Source: a virus
Length of the DNA: 25,483 nucleotides
Direction: 5' to 3' (one strand)
IMG/VR virus record: IMGVR_UViG_3300003876_000022
Span: 1-25,483 of that record
Shown here: positions 6,264 through 15,891 of the stretch, one piece after another
How the letters are laid out: each line of letters starts with the position of its first letter
How positions within the stretch are numbered: position 1 is the first letter of the stretch
Program-made: the position numbers and the translations under genes
The notes under the pieces: model-generated
What the model saw: only the letters and a program-made list of their open reading frames with translations
The model's database searches: none
Told to the model about the DNA's origin: nothing

Positions 6264-8159
6264 ATGGGTTTATCAAAGCATATAATCGAGCATGAAAAAT
6301 TAGGGTTTGCAGGGTCATCATCCAGCGCATCGCCCGAGCTTCTTTTTGGTCAGGTGTTAGTCGGCAGCTCAAATGGGAACAGAATATTCGCGTTCCTCGC
6401 AGATGGTTCAGATGAGATAGCAACGTTTACTTTGCTATGGGATTACGTCAAAGCTGAGCTTGTCGCAGGCAGAGATGCTGTAGTTAAATTCGGTATCGGA
6501 AAATTCGGCATGGACGGCAACGGGTTTAATTTAACGTTTGAAAGAGGCTCTACCGTAACTATATTAGGTTCAGGTAAACCAACAGAAATTGGCTTTGTTG
6601 GCAACACCCCCCTGGGTGGCAACAAGGCCTTATTTGATATTAAAACAAATTTCAACGATACAAACATTGTTACCGGAACTGTTGGTGCTCACAACGCTAC
6701 TGTAGGGTCGAGAATACGCGCCTATCAGATCGGCAATGCAGCCAGTGGGGATGTACCTAAAAACGGCATAACACCAATTGACGGCGAGCATTTGGTAACA
6801 GCAATTACCGCAACGACAGTTACTTATGTTGCAAAGGTGCCTGTAACAGTTGCGTTAGGCGTAGCCCCTCAAATCTCAATCTTCAACAATTATTTAAAAG
6901 GCTTGGAGATTGGCAACTTTATGCTTTTTGACGACAACCCAGCCGCGCACGTTAATGGCGGGGAAGAGTCGCACGGCATGTTTATCACCAGCGTTATAAA
7001 CCCTCATGTTCATGATATTTGGAGTAGAGGAATTGGGGACGAAGCGGTAGAGCTTATTCGATGTGAAGGTTATAACGTTAAAAATATAATCGGCGTTAAT
7101 TCCCCCTCCGTGCAAACAGGCGGCGGTGGTTTGTGCTCAATTAAAAACGGGTGCTGGAATGGTGTAGTAGACACAGTGATGTCTCGTGAGCCATTTTCTG
7201 AACTTGAGACAACTTTGACCTCGTGTCTTTCACTAAAAACCGCAGGGAACGCGCTTGATATGGGCGGGATGGTTGCAAGAAACATTATTGGTAACTACCC
7301 TGAAAATTCAACGATAAATTTCGGTACCGCCGGAGCAAGAATAACGAATATTTCGATACATGGTGTTATTGCTACAGGTGGCGAGATAGGCGTTTCTGCC
7401 AGTGGTTCTTTCTTATTGTCAGAAGTTGACATTTATGATTTGAAGGCAAATCAGCAAACAGAAAGACCCGTTCAGTTTGCTGCAGGTGCTGCTGCTTACA
7501 AGGGCATAAGACTACATAATCCACAACTTGATGGCTCTCATTTGGCAAGCACAGATAAAGAGCTAATAAGAATGAACGGGAATGATAACAGGCTGTTTAA
7601 TCCTACGCTTTCCAACGCCTTATCAGCTTTCTTTAAAAATGGTGGCACAGGCATGAGAATAATCGGGGGCACTGTTGATAATTGTGGAGGTTCCGGCAAT
7701 GGTGGCATCATAATGCGAGACACAGGATCACAGGATACGGTGGTTGACGGGACTATTTTTACCAATATTAAATCAACTACTGCTGGATTTAATGGAATTG
7801 AAAAAATCATTAACTGCCCAGAAATAAACTTCACATCAATTCCATTTGCTGATACTGCATTAAACATTGTTAATTTTTCTGGTAACTCTAAGGTAAATAT
7901 GCCGATAAAGATGGATAAGCCCAATGGAAGAGCCGAAAATAATGAGTTCACAAGAACCACGACAGAAGGTTTAGCTGGAATGATTTTATTAAGTGCAAGC
8001 AATATACTTTGTACTGGAAACACTGCGCCTAACCTGGTTACGGGTGGCGGGATAGCAGAAGCTGTTGGTGTCGATAGAAACATTATCAAAAATAACAACA
8101 TGAACAGCGCAGGCGTAACGACCGTCGGAGCTTCAACTATTGCAGCGGATAATTTGTAG
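6264..8159 (+). CDS. tail spike, right-handed beta-helix
   Basis: 631 residues from ATG 6264, which has AAGGGGTT at 6251-6258; the TTG at 6261 is less likely. The N-terminal about 40 residues would attach to the virion. Residues about 190-560 are rich in short strands with Asn/Gly turns (VHDIWSRGIGDEAVELIRCEGYNVKNIIGVNSPS, NGGIIMRDTGSQDTVVDGTIFTNI) typical of a parallel beta-helix, as in P22-type tailspikes and pectate-lyase-like depolymerases. It would recognise or cut surface polysaccharide. I see no clear catalytic Asp/Glu pair, so enzyme activity is not assigned. Located between neck and nozzle genes. Confidence 0.75.
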   Translation: MGLSKHIIEHEKLGFAGSSSSASPELLFGQVLVGSSNGNRIFAFLADGSDEIATFTLLWDYVKAELVAGRDAVVKFGIGKFGMDGNGFNLTFERGSTVTILGSGKPTEIGFVGNTPLGGNKALFDIKTNFNDTNIVTGTVGAHNATVGSRIRAYQIGNAASGDVPKNGITPIDGEHLVTAITATTVTYVAKVPVTVALGVAPQISIFNNYLKGLEIGNFMLFDDNPAAHVNGGEESHGMFITSVINPHVHDIWSRGIGDEAVELIRCEGYNVKNIIGVNSPSVQTGGGGLCSIKNGCWNGVVDTVMSREPFSELETTLTSCLSLKTAGNALDMGGMVARNIIGNYPENSTINFGTAGARITNISIHGVIATGGEIGVSASGSFLLSEVDIYDLKANQQTERPVQFAAGAAAYKGIRLHNPQLDGSHLASTDKELIRMNGNDNRLFNPTLSNALSAFFKNGGTGMRIIGGTVDNCGGSGNGGIIMRDTGSQDTVVDGTIFTNIKSTTAGFNGIEKIINCPEINFTSIPFADTALNIVNFSGNSKVNMPIKMDKPNGRAENNEFTRTTTEGLAGMILLSASNILCTGNTAPNLVTGGGIAEAVGVDRNIIKNNNMNSAGVTTVGASTIAADNL

Positions 8160-8167
8160 AGCTAATA

Positions 8168-9610
8168 ATGGCCTCAATAACTTACGACAGATTCAACATT
8201 GGCTTAGATCACCGAAAAAGCCCTTCAACATCTGAATCAAATAGATTGCAGGTTTTAAAAAATGCGTACATTAATGCCGGAAAGGCGATAGTTAAGCGCC
8301 CGGGCTTAATATTGGTTGCTACGCTTGAGACCGGCACTAAAGGATTGTTTGGAGCCAACGGCGTTTTAAATACATTTTACCCATACAATGCAACGCCTAT
8401 CACACATGCGAACACCTTGTTTTTGGCTAATGAGTTAAATCACGCGGCCACTACCGCCTATGGTGGCGGCGATCTGGATAAAATATACATTTGCGATGTT
8501 TTCAGTGGATTTATTTATTTATCAGCGCAATACACGAACAACAATACGTTTCACTATTACTTGGACGGATTGGCTGGGGCGCAAAATTTGGTCACAGACG
8601 TAGAGTGCCCACACAGTAAGAACTTTGTAAAAATGGCTGAGAAAATATTCGCCACGGATGCAGCAAATAATCAGGTTAAATACACCAAAACAATTGACCC
8701 AAAAGTTTGGACGCCAGGTGCGGCGGCGGGTGACGCTGGAAATCTCGCAACCGGCAACCAGACGCAGGGGTCGTCAATACCTATTGCGCTGGGTGAGTTT
8801 CAAGAGAGAATGGCAGTCTTTATGACTGATTCAGTTCAGCTATGGAATGTTGGATCGGTTGACACCGATTTTTCTTTTTATAAGAAAATAAGCGGAATAG
8901 GCACCAAGTACCACCGAAGCGTTAAAGAATTTGCATCTGAGATTGTCTTTGCATCAAAAGCGGGCTTTAGATCAATTGGCATTCAGGAGAATTACGGCAA
9001 CCTTTTAGATAATGACATAGGTAGCCCAATTGATTCGATTGTTCGCCCTAAAATAAGCGACACGACTGAAATATTATCCTCTTATTTTCCGAGCCAAGGG
9101 CAACTATGGCAGGTTATAAACAATGTCGATACGTCAACTATTTATGTTTACACATTTTCTCGAACCCAGAGAATTTCAGCATGGTCTGAATATGTTTTTC
9201 CGTTTGTGGTTAGCGACATCACGCTTCTGGATGGCTATGTTTATTTACGATCTGGCGATAAAGTGTATAAGGTTGATGAGGATAGTTTATTTTATGAGGA
9301 TGATGGCGCTCCTTATGAGATGCGAATTGAGCTACCTTTTCTTGATTTTAAGAAAACCGGGCACACGAAGTATATAAGTTCGATGGATATAGTGTGTAGT
9401 GGCACTGTAAATGTTCAGTTTAGGTACGACCCCAATAATCCCGATTTAATTACAGACCCAATTGAATTGACGAGTAATACGCAGGTTAAGAGCGTCATTC
9501 CGGTGGAGATAACCTCGACATCAATTGCACCTGTCATTACCAGCTCAAAAAACGAATTAATTCAGGTCGATTTAATTACATTTTATTACGATGATTTAGG
9601 AGTATTCTAA
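8168..9610 (+). CDS. tail nozzle / stabilisation protein (P22 gp10- or T7 gp12-like)
   Basis: 480 residues, opening YDRFNIGLDHRKSPSTSESNRLQVLKNAYINAGKAIVKRPGLI. The pattern F-x-GLDxRKxP...L-x-x-LxNAxVxxGGxxxKRPG is the signature N-terminus of podovirus tail nozzle proteins. The middle is a long beta-propeller-like series (IPIALGEFQERMAVFMTDSVQLWNVGS, IGIQENYGNLLDNDIGSPIDSIVRP). The SIGIQE...GxIG-like repeats fit propeller blades around the DNA channel. The end overlaps the next start as TAATG, so the two are translationally coupled. It would form the hexameric nozzle at the tail tip. Confidence 0.75.
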   Translation: MASITYDRFNIGLDHRKSPSTSESNRLQVLKNAYINAGKAIVKRPGLILVATLETGTKGLFGANGVLNTFYPYNATPITHANTLFLANELNHAATTAYGGGDLDKIYICDVFSGFIYLSAQYTNNNTFHYYLDGLAGAQNLVTDVECPHSKNFVKMAEKIFATDAANNQVKYTKTIDPKVWTPGAAAGDAGNLATGNQTQGSSIPIALGEFQERMAVFMTDSVQLWNVGSVDTDFSFYKKISGIGTKYHRSVKEFASEIVFASKAGFRSIGIQENYGNLLDNDIGSPIDSIVRPKISDTTEILSSYFPSQGQLWQVINNVDTSTIYVYTFSRTQRISAWSEYVFPFVVSDITLLDGYVYLRSGDKVYKVDEDSLFYEDDGAPYEMRIELPFLDFKKTGHTKYISSMDIVCSGTVNVQFRYDPNNPDLITDPIELTSNTQVKSVIPVEITSTSIAPVITSSKNELIQVDLITFYYDDLGVF

Positions 9611-10518
9611 TGGCATTCACAGAGGAGCGATTAGCGCAGCTTGAAACAATGTTGGCTAAAACCGATGTTAATTCAAGATTTGGAAAGTACCAGGGTAATG
9701 ACGATCTTAATCTACTTAATAAGATTTTTAAAAACATAAACGAAGATTCTAATGGCGATGGTAAAGCAGACTGGGAAAACGGATTTCAATTCAACAGAGA
9801 TGGAAGCAGTTTGTATAATAGTCAAAATGGAATCAATAAAGATTATGATCGTAATTATCTAGCAAATACCTCATGGGGTGATTCTTTTAATTCGCTTGGC
9901 CTCAACCAGCCTTCTGTAGGTTGGGGAATTAGCGACATGCTAAAGTTTTTTGATAAAAATAATTTTCGTGATTATCAGAAAACGGCCAAAGAGAGCGAGA
10001 ATTTTTTAAATAATAAATACGACACGCTAAGCAAAGATATTTTTGATATTCGCAACAATGACATAAACAGAGACTATGGGCGAAACCTGAATGAAACACG
10101 TTCAGTTCTGGCGGGTCGTGGGTTAAACAATAGCGCCATTCTTGCCCGCTTAGAAAATAGATTAAATGAGCGCAAGGATAATGCCGTTTCAGGTGCCGTG
10201 AACACGTCGAGTCGGGCAGTTAATGAGGCAAAGGACTACACACGCTCAACGCGCGAGAACTTGGTTCAGCGAATAACCGATGGCTTTGGCGCAGATGTTG
10301 ACGTTAACGGCGCTTTCAATGACTTAAGTGCGCGTATTGATATTGCAAAAGATAACAACACAATTTCAGGTGTTGGTAATTCTTTAGGTGATTTTGCAGA
10401 ATTGAATAATTACCGTAATTACAATAATGGTGCATCAAGAGCGCGCAATGGGGGGTCATCTCAGCAGAATGGATCACCTAATTATTTTAATAACGCCGGT
10501 TATAACGGAAGGAATTAA
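9610..10518 (+). CDS. putative internal/ejection protein with a calcium-binding-type loop
   Basis: 302 residues, very rich in Asn, Asp and Arg, largely helical (about 100-235). Residues 46-57 read DSNGDGKADWEN, matching the canonical DxNxDGxxDxxE loop of dockerin/EF-hand proteins. A run YDTLSKDIFDIRNNDINRDYGRN with GRGLNNSAI looks like helices found in podovirus internal core proteins. TAATG overlap with the nozzle gene and close spacing with the next gene suggest one operon of virion proteins. No family recognised; the ejection role comes from position and amphipathic helices. Confidence 0.6.
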   Translation: MAFTEERLAQLETMLAKTDVNSRFGKYQGNDDLNLLNKIFKNINEDSNGDGKADWENGFQFNRDGSSLYNSQNGINKDYDRNYLANTSWGDSFNSLGLNQPSVGWGISDMLKFFDKNNFRDYQKTAKESENFLNNKYDTLSKDIFDIRNNDINRDYGRNLNETRSVLAGRGLNNSAILARLENRLNERKDNAVSGAVNTSSRAVNEAKDYTRSTRENLVQRITDGFGADVDVNGAFNDLSARIDIAKDNNTISGVGNSLGDFAELNNYRNYNNGASRARNGGSSQQNGSPNYFNNAGYNGRN

Positions 10519-10520
10519 AA

Positions 10521-11204
10521 ATGAGCTTACTAGCTGCGATAGGAATTAAATTAGCCGGTGACTATTTGTCCAATCGGTCGGAAAATGGAGCGTTAGACGA
10601 TCAGAAAGCGGCGGCTAAACGCGGTCGAACTCGACAAAACGAATTAAATTCTCGCGGTCGAAAAGAAATCACAGACAGACTGGATGATTTTGATCCTGCA
10701 AAGCAAGAAGGTGAATTCAATGCGTCGGCAAGCAAATATACAGACCAAATAATAAATGAGCTGAGTAAGTCTAATGAAAATTATCAGGAAACTGTTGACG
10801 GTGCCGTGGGAAGAAACAAGCAATCATATCTCGACTTGGCAAAGTATTTATCTGATGAAAGAATGAAAGACTCATCAGAAAAAGCCTCTATTGCCGGTCG
10901 ATTAAATGCGCCTAATGATATTCGATTTAACGACCGTGATGCGTATTCTGACATAAATAGTGAACAGACTTATATTAATTACCTGAAAAGATTGTACGCA
11001 TCAACTGACCAAACCAGACTTAATTCTGTTAGACCGGATAAAAGGCAGGCGTTTCTTGGCGGGCTATTATCTAGCGCTGGGCAAGCTTGGGCAGGCAATT
11101 CATTGGGCGGCGGCGCTGGATTAGACTATGCAACGAATGGCACTGATTCATTTTCGCCCACATCGGCTGGGAGCTTTGATAGTGCGGGGAGTCGACTTTC
11201 ATGA
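10521..11204 (+). CDS. putative internal virion/ejection protein
   Basis: 227 residues. Short hydrophobic start LLAAIGIKLAGDYLSN, then long charged helices (DDQKAAAKRGRTRQNELNSRGRKEITDRLDDFDP, ELSKSNENYQETVDGAVGRNKQSYLDLAKYLSDER) and a Gly/Ser/Ala-rich C-terminus (GLLSSAGQAWAGNSLGGGAG). This composition is like the T7 gp14-type ejection proteins, which insert in the outer membrane. Ribosome site AAGGA at 10510-10514. It overlaps the next gene as ATGA. The family is not certain. Confidence 0.55.
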   Translation: MSLLAAIGIKLAGDYLSNRSENGALDDQKAAAKRGRTRQNELNSRGRKEITDRLDDFDPAKQEGEFNASASKYTDQIINELSKSNENYQETVDGAVGRNKQSYLDLAKYLSDERMKDSSEKASIAGRLNAPNDIRFNDRDAYSDINSEQTYINYLKRLYASTDQTRLNSVRPDKRQAFLGGLLSSAGQAWAGNSLGGGAGLDYATNGTDSFSPTSAGSFDSAGSRLS

Positions 11205-12091
11205 GAGACCCATATTCAAAGTTAGGCGATAGCGCCGCGCGCCTTATAGGCTCATTTATGGACGGAGGCCAGAATCAAAAAGGCTATGAGGATGAGTCTC
11301 GCAAAATATCACGCAGAAACGTTAATTCTTCTCGTGCTAATTTAAACAACGAAAAAGCGCTTGGGCAGCAATTAGAAAACGAAAAACAACGAAGAGGTTT
11401 AAGCATCACTGCAGATAAACTGATTCGTGCCATGGGAGTTGATAATCCAGAGCGCGCACGCATGGAAGCGCCTGATAGTTTTGAGGGGCCGCGATCAGTT
11501 AGTCCCCAGGACATTGACAAAACGCAGCGAGGCGATTCTGTGTTTTTGGGTCAGCAATTAGGCGGCGGCAATGTCGAGGCTATTGTTCGCGCTATCAGTG
11601 GTATGCAAGATATAAACGCCAGAGACAATGTTTTAAACGGAAGCTACGATGCAGAGCAAGTGGCGGAGTCTGCAGCGGCCGCTGATGGCGATCCACTGTT
11701 TCAGCAAGGCATTAATGGCATTATGCAGAAATTCACCGGCGAATTGCAGGGAACTGACTTATCAGCCGCAAGAGCGAATAATTATAATGCGTCGGCTAAT
11801 AAACGAAATAAAGACATTAAAGCGGGTACAAGCTTAATTAAAAAACAAGCCTCACCGCGTGATAACTATAATCGTTTGGTCAATAATTATATTCCCCGGG
11901 CATCCAATGGCTTTGCACCAGATCAAGAGGCGATTGATTATGGTGAAAATGTTATTAATGATGTGATGACTCAGCAATATGGCGTCAACTGGAAGTCTCT
12001 AATTAATCCGAAAAATAAATCAACCCCAGCCGCACAGGATCTCCCTCCCGGGATTCCCCAGGGCTGGACAGTTGAGCAGGTCATTCAGTAA
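11201..12091 (+). CDS. putative internal virion protein (unknown family)
   Basis: 296 residues, polar and Asn/Arg-rich, with helices near 20-80 (SARLIGSFMDGGQNQKGYEDESRKISRRNVNSSRANLNNEKALGQQLENEKQRRGLSI) and a Pro-rich C-terminus ending GIPQGWTVEQVIQ. The last stretch is shaped like the docking ends of proteins acting before a giant virion protein. Start and end overlap neighbours as ATGA and TAATG, so it is translated in step with them. No motif or membrane segment was recognised; it probably travels in the head with the DNA. Confidence 0.5.
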   Translation: MRDPYSKLGDSAARLIGSFMDGGQNQKGYEDESRKISRRNVNSSRANLNNEKALGQQLENEKQRRGLSITADKLIRAMGVDNPERARMEAPDSFEGPRSVSPQDIDKTQRGDSVFLGQQLGGGNVEAIVRAISGMQDINARDNVLNGSYDAEQVAESAAAADGDPLFQQGINGIMQKFTGELQGTDLSAARANNYNASANKRNKDIKAGTSLIKKQASPRDNYNRLVNNYIPRASNGFAPDQEAIDYGENVINDVMTQQYGVNWKSLINPKNKSTPAAQDLPPGIPQGWTVEQVIQ

Positions 12092-15000
12092 TGCCCGTTT
12101 TTCAGTTCACCTCACCCGATGGCAAAAAATACCGTGTTAATGGCCCCGAAGGTTCAACAAATGAGCAAGCATTCGGCGTGCTTCAAAATCAAATATCAGC
12201 CGGCTCTATTGCGCCTTATCAAGCGCCTGAGCCAGATAATGAATCAGGAATTATCGATAGCATTACCAATGCGCTAAGTGGGGCAGGTGATATTGCAGCC
12301 GATACGGTTACAGGCTTTACCGATGCCGCGCAAAGTGCAGGACAAAACGCGGTGACGCTAGGCAGGCTTGCATTGCAGGAAGATCAATTTACGCCGGAGC
12401 AATTGGACGATCGAGTACAACAAAGAATATGGGCGGGCACCGGAGAAGGTAAGAAAGATGAGTTATCACCTGTTGGGCAAGAGGTTTTAGCGGGTCTGCC
12501 TAATCAGCTGGGAGCTGCATTACAGGGCGCGTTGGGCGATGGGGTTAATTTCGTGAACAACGCATCAAAGGCGGCGGGTATTGAAGGTGACGGGATAGTC
12601 AGCGATATTTCAGATTGGTTTTATAAAAATGAGCAAGCCAATGAGCAGGCCTCCTTAAACAAGGGATTGGATTTAAGCAGACTTGACCCTGGCAGCGGCG
12701 CTGGTGCCATGGTGGCAGGATTTAAAAGCGCAGTAAGTCAAGCGCCTATGCTGGCACTGGGCGTGGCCGGTAAACCAATTGCTGGTTTATTGGCAATGGG
12801 CGTGCAGGTGGCGGGCGATGAAAAGCGAAACGAGGCGTTAATTAAAAAAGGCTTTTCGCCACAAGCCGCTTTTGGCATACAAATACTGGACGGCACAATT
12901 GAAGCGGGTTCAGAGAAGCTCTCACTTGACCGGTTAATCGGTAAGTGGGGGAAAAATTGGATGGAAGAGGCCATTAAATATGCTGCCGTTGAAACCACCA
13001 GCGAAATTAGCGCAGAAGGTTTAAATGCCCTGGTAGATAAATACATCACCGGTCTTCGTGAAGACATGACATTGGATGATTTTGTCGGTGATGTAAAGGT
13101 GATGATGGCGCAGCTTCCTTATGCGGCAGGTGCGCAGGTGGCAACGGCAAAAGGTGCGCAATTCGGAGTTAAAAAAGCTGAAAAAATGTCAGCAGAGCAA
13201 TCTGCGGATGACTTCTTTAAACAGTTTGATGCCCCGCTGAATAATGTTGCACAAAGCCAAGCAAGCGAATTGCTTAACCCTAAAACCTACGATCCGGCGC
13301 TGGTTAATCCGACTATTACCACTCAACAAACAAATCAGGTCGGCCCCGGTGCTGGACAAAATACGGCGAACGAAAAAAACAACGAAGCCGTAAACAACGA
13401 GGCGCAGCGACTAGAGGATGAGCGTGCGGCGCGTAACCAGAAGGCCGATCAGGAAATAGAGATAGCCGATACGGTAAATGCCGGTTTTGAAAACCCAACG
13501 GCAATACAGGCTGCATTTGATGATGCTGGCATATCGCAAGTCTCCGACATAAACAATGCAGATATTAACGCAGATCGTCGAGATCATGTTAAGCAAGTGG
13601 CTAATAACAAGCGTGAAGAAGTGCGCAGGCAGGATGTAGATGCGCGAAAACGTGTTGATCAAATGACGCAGGATGAAATGTCAGCCGCATTATTGATTAG
13701 CGATAAAAGCGGATTGAGGAATGAGCGCGCTTATAGCGAAGATAAGCAAAAAAAACACCAGTCATTTTTTGATGTTGATGATTTTAAGGCAATGAATTCA
13801 AGACTGACTTATGAGGGTGCCGATAAGGCTCTGGAAGAGGTTGGGCGCATTATGCGTGAGCAAGCAGGTGATTTAAATATTCCATATCACCTCCATGGTG
13901 ATGAGTTCATTACGCAATCAGATGACCCGAAAGCGCTTGATGAATTCAGCCAGCGGGTTCAGAATAAACTTAATACATCGGTGGTTAAGTTTACGCTACC
14001 TGATGGGAAAGTATTAACCGAAAAAGGTATTGGTGTTAGCTATGGAATTGGATCAACAAAACAACAAGCAGAATCAAATCTCACAAAAGACAAAGAGCGA
14101 CGAAAGCAGTCAGGTGAGCGAGTCGGAGTACGTGCGCAAGCCGGGGGAGAGTCTGATGCAGTTCATGGCGAGGCTACCCAAGGGGACGAAAATAACGAGC
14201 GTGAAAACGCCGCAATAACGCTATCCAGTGATACTGGCTCTGATTATTCAAAGACGAAGTCATTAGATAAGAGATTTGACTCAGTTGTTAAGGATTATGA
14301 AAATAAAATAGAGCTGGGCACTGATGACGCCTATCTTCTTGATGACCTTGAAGAAAAGTTCAGTGAAAATAAAGATGTCGCAATAATACAAGAATCAGAC
14401 ATAGAAGAGTACGGGCATAAAGAAGTTGGTGGGGTTAGTTCGTCCGAGCTAATGATTATTGATGATGATAGCGCCATTAACAATGCCTTTAATGAATCGA
14501 TTATTAATGAAGTTGATAATTTAGATGATACGTATTACCTGGTAGATCACAAAAAATTCAAAACATTAGTAGGGAAACTGGTTGATGAAAAGATTAATCG
14601 CTCTGATGCCCATACTGAAAAAGTCTATACTGCACAAGATTTAGTTAGTGAATTAATTTCAAGCCATAACAATACAAAAATTTCCCCTGACAACCACCGA
14701 TCTGATTATCTTAACGTTGAAACTGTAGACAAGGATGGTGAAATTGTCGATTTTGAGGTTCGCATAAAAGACCATGATTCGCCAAGTGGCGGCGGCATTA
14801 ATGCCGGAACCGGTGAAAAATATGGCGACACAGATTTAGATATAGTTGTTGATGAAGACGGGGTGTTGTCCGTTCGTGATGTTACCGGAATTGCGGCAGA
14901 GACCGAATTGTTCGATAAGCTGATGGGTCTTAATGGCAAAAATATCAATGATTCCCAGGAAAAATACAGCAAACAAACAGAGATAAATAAATCTAATAAA

Positions 15001-15891
15001 GACGGGCTTTCTGTTTCTGAGGTAACGCAAACGGTTGAAGCTTTGTCGGCAAAGTGGAAAAACGCACCCGACATTAGCATTGTTCAAAGTCAGTCTGAAT
15101 TGCCCAAAGAAATTACCGGCCAGGCAAATGATGGCGATGTTATCGACGGTGTTTTTTACGACAACAAAGTATATTTAGTCGCTGATAATTTAGTGGATGA
15201 AAAAAGCGTTGAATTCACTTTGCTTCACGAGTCTTTGCTGCACTATGGTGCAAGGCAGACGTTCGACGATAAAACGTTCGACGATATTCTTGTTTATTTA
15301 TGGAACAACAATGATTCCATTAAAAAAGGTGCAGCACGCAAAATTACTGACCTCGGCGTCAATAAAAAAGAAGCGGTTGAGGAGGTGCTGGCTGATATGG
15401 CGGGTAACGGCGCAACCAAAAAACTTAAAGGCTGGGAAAAGCTATGGTCATTTGTTAAAGGCTGGCTGGCTAAAAATGGATTTACAAAACTCAATAGCAA
15501 TGATGTCGTTGACCAAATTTTGCGAGCATCAGAAGATGCTGTAATTGAAGGGCGCGTGAAGGCTGTAAATAAGACATCGGCAAGATTCAGCAGAAACAGT
15601 GACAATCAAATGTTTAGCGTTGCTGATGAGACGACAAAAGATAAAGTTGCACGAAAATTACAGGATAAATTCCAAAGATTGTATAAGGCTCAACAGGCAA
15701 TCGGGAAAATTGAAACCGATTCAGATGCCTATGCAGCAGAAGCTCGAATGCATGGAAAAATAGAATATGATTTTGAGAATTTAGAAAACGATTACATTGA
15801 GCCTTTGGCAAGCGCATTGGCAGAATATGAAATTGAAATAGCCGTTCTTGATTTCTTGAAAAAAAATACGGCGATGACATTAAAAAAGTAG
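12091..15891 (+). CDS. giant polyvalent virion protein, N-terminal fragment (GGDEF-like and zincin-like)
   Basis: 1266 residues before the frame breaks. Residues 1-45 (FQFTSPDGKKYRVNGPEGSTNEQAF) are the usual N-terminal module of phage injected giant proteins. Residues about 200-300 are Ala/Gly-rich with membrane-like segments (APMLALGVAGKPIAGLLAMGVQV). Residues 538-650 form a GGDEF-like domain: DKSGLRNERAY, DVDDFK at 561-566, HGDEF at 602-606. Residues about 880-970 hold a polyvalent-type module (VRIKDHDSPSGGG). Residues 1041-1105 have LLHESLLHYG (His1046, Glu1047, His1051) and EEVLADMA, a metallopeptidase-like pattern. It is likely carried in the virion and delivered to the host. The frame leaves the family sequence near 15857; pieces follow downstream. 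Confidence 0.75.
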   Translation: MPVFQFTSPDGKKYRVNGPEGSTNEQAFGVLQNQISAGSIAPYQAPEPDNESGIIDSITNALSGAGDIAADTVTGFTDAAQSAGQNAVTLGRLALQEDQFTPEQLDDRVQQRIWAGTGEGKKDELSPVGQEVLAGLPNQLGAALQGALGDGVNFVNNASKAAGIEGDGIVSDISDWFYKNEQANEQASLNKGLDLSRLDPGSGAGAMVAGFKSAVSQAPMLALGVAGKPIAGLLAMGVQVAGDEKRNEALIKKGFSPQAAFGIQILDGTIEAGSEKLSLDRLIGKWGKNWMEEAIKYAAVETTSEISAEGLNALVDKYITGLREDMTLDDFVGDVKVMMAQLPYAAGAQVATAKGAQFGVKKAEKMSAEQSADDFFKQFDAPLNNVAQSQASELLNPKTYDPALVNPTITTQQTNQVGPGAGQNTANEKNNEAVNNEAQRLEDERAARNQKADQEIEIADTVNAGFENPTAIQAAFDDAGISQVSDINNADINADRRDHVKQVANNKREEVRRQDVDARKRVDQMTQDEMSAALLISDKSGLRNERAYSEDKQKKHQSFFDVDDFKAMNSRLTYEGADKALEEVGRIMREQAGDLNIPYHLHGDEFITQSDDPKALDEFSQRVQNKLNTSVVKFTLPDGKVLTEKGIGVSYGIGSTKQQAESNLTKDKERRKQSGERVGVRAQAGGESDAVHGEATQGDENNERENAAITLSSDTGSDYSKTKSLDKRFDSVVKDYENKIELGTDDAYLLDDLEEKFSENKDVAIIQESDIEEYGHKEVGGVSSSELMIIDDDSAINNAFNESIINEVDNLDDTYYLVDHKKFKTLVGKLVDEKINRSDAHTEKVYTAQDLVSELISSHNNTKISPDNHRSDYLNVETVDKDGEIVDFEVRIKDHDSPSGGGINAGTGEKYGDTDLDIVVDEDGVLSVRDVTGIAAETELFDKLMGLNGKNINDSQEKYSKQTEINKSNKDGLSVSEVTQTVEALSAKWKNAPDISIVQSQSELPKEITGQANDGDVIDGVFYDNKVYLVADNLVDEKSVEFTLLHESLLHYGARQTFDDKTFDDILVYLWNNNDSIKKGAARKITDLGVNKKEAVEEVLADMAGNGATKKLKGWEKLWSFVKGWLAKNGFTKLNSNDVVDQILRASEDAVIEGRVKAVNKTSARFSRNSDNQMFSVADETTKDKVARKLQDKFQRLYKAQQAIGKIETDSDAYAAEARMHGKIEYDFENLENDYIEPLASALAEYEIEIAVLDFLKKNTAMTLKK

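Noticed and set aside
7538-8101. 187-residue antisense open frame under the tail spike gene
   Set aside because: It mirrors the codon structure of a Gly/Asn/Thr-rich beta-helix gene on the other strand. There is no ribosome site and no recognisable protein.
14030-14218. 62-residue open frame inside the giant virion protein, with a KPGESLMQFMARLPKGTKI stretch
   Set aside because: It lies in another frame inside a GGDEF-adjacent coding region whose own frame continues the family (TKDKERRKQSGER). No ribosome site is seen, so chance overlap is simplest.
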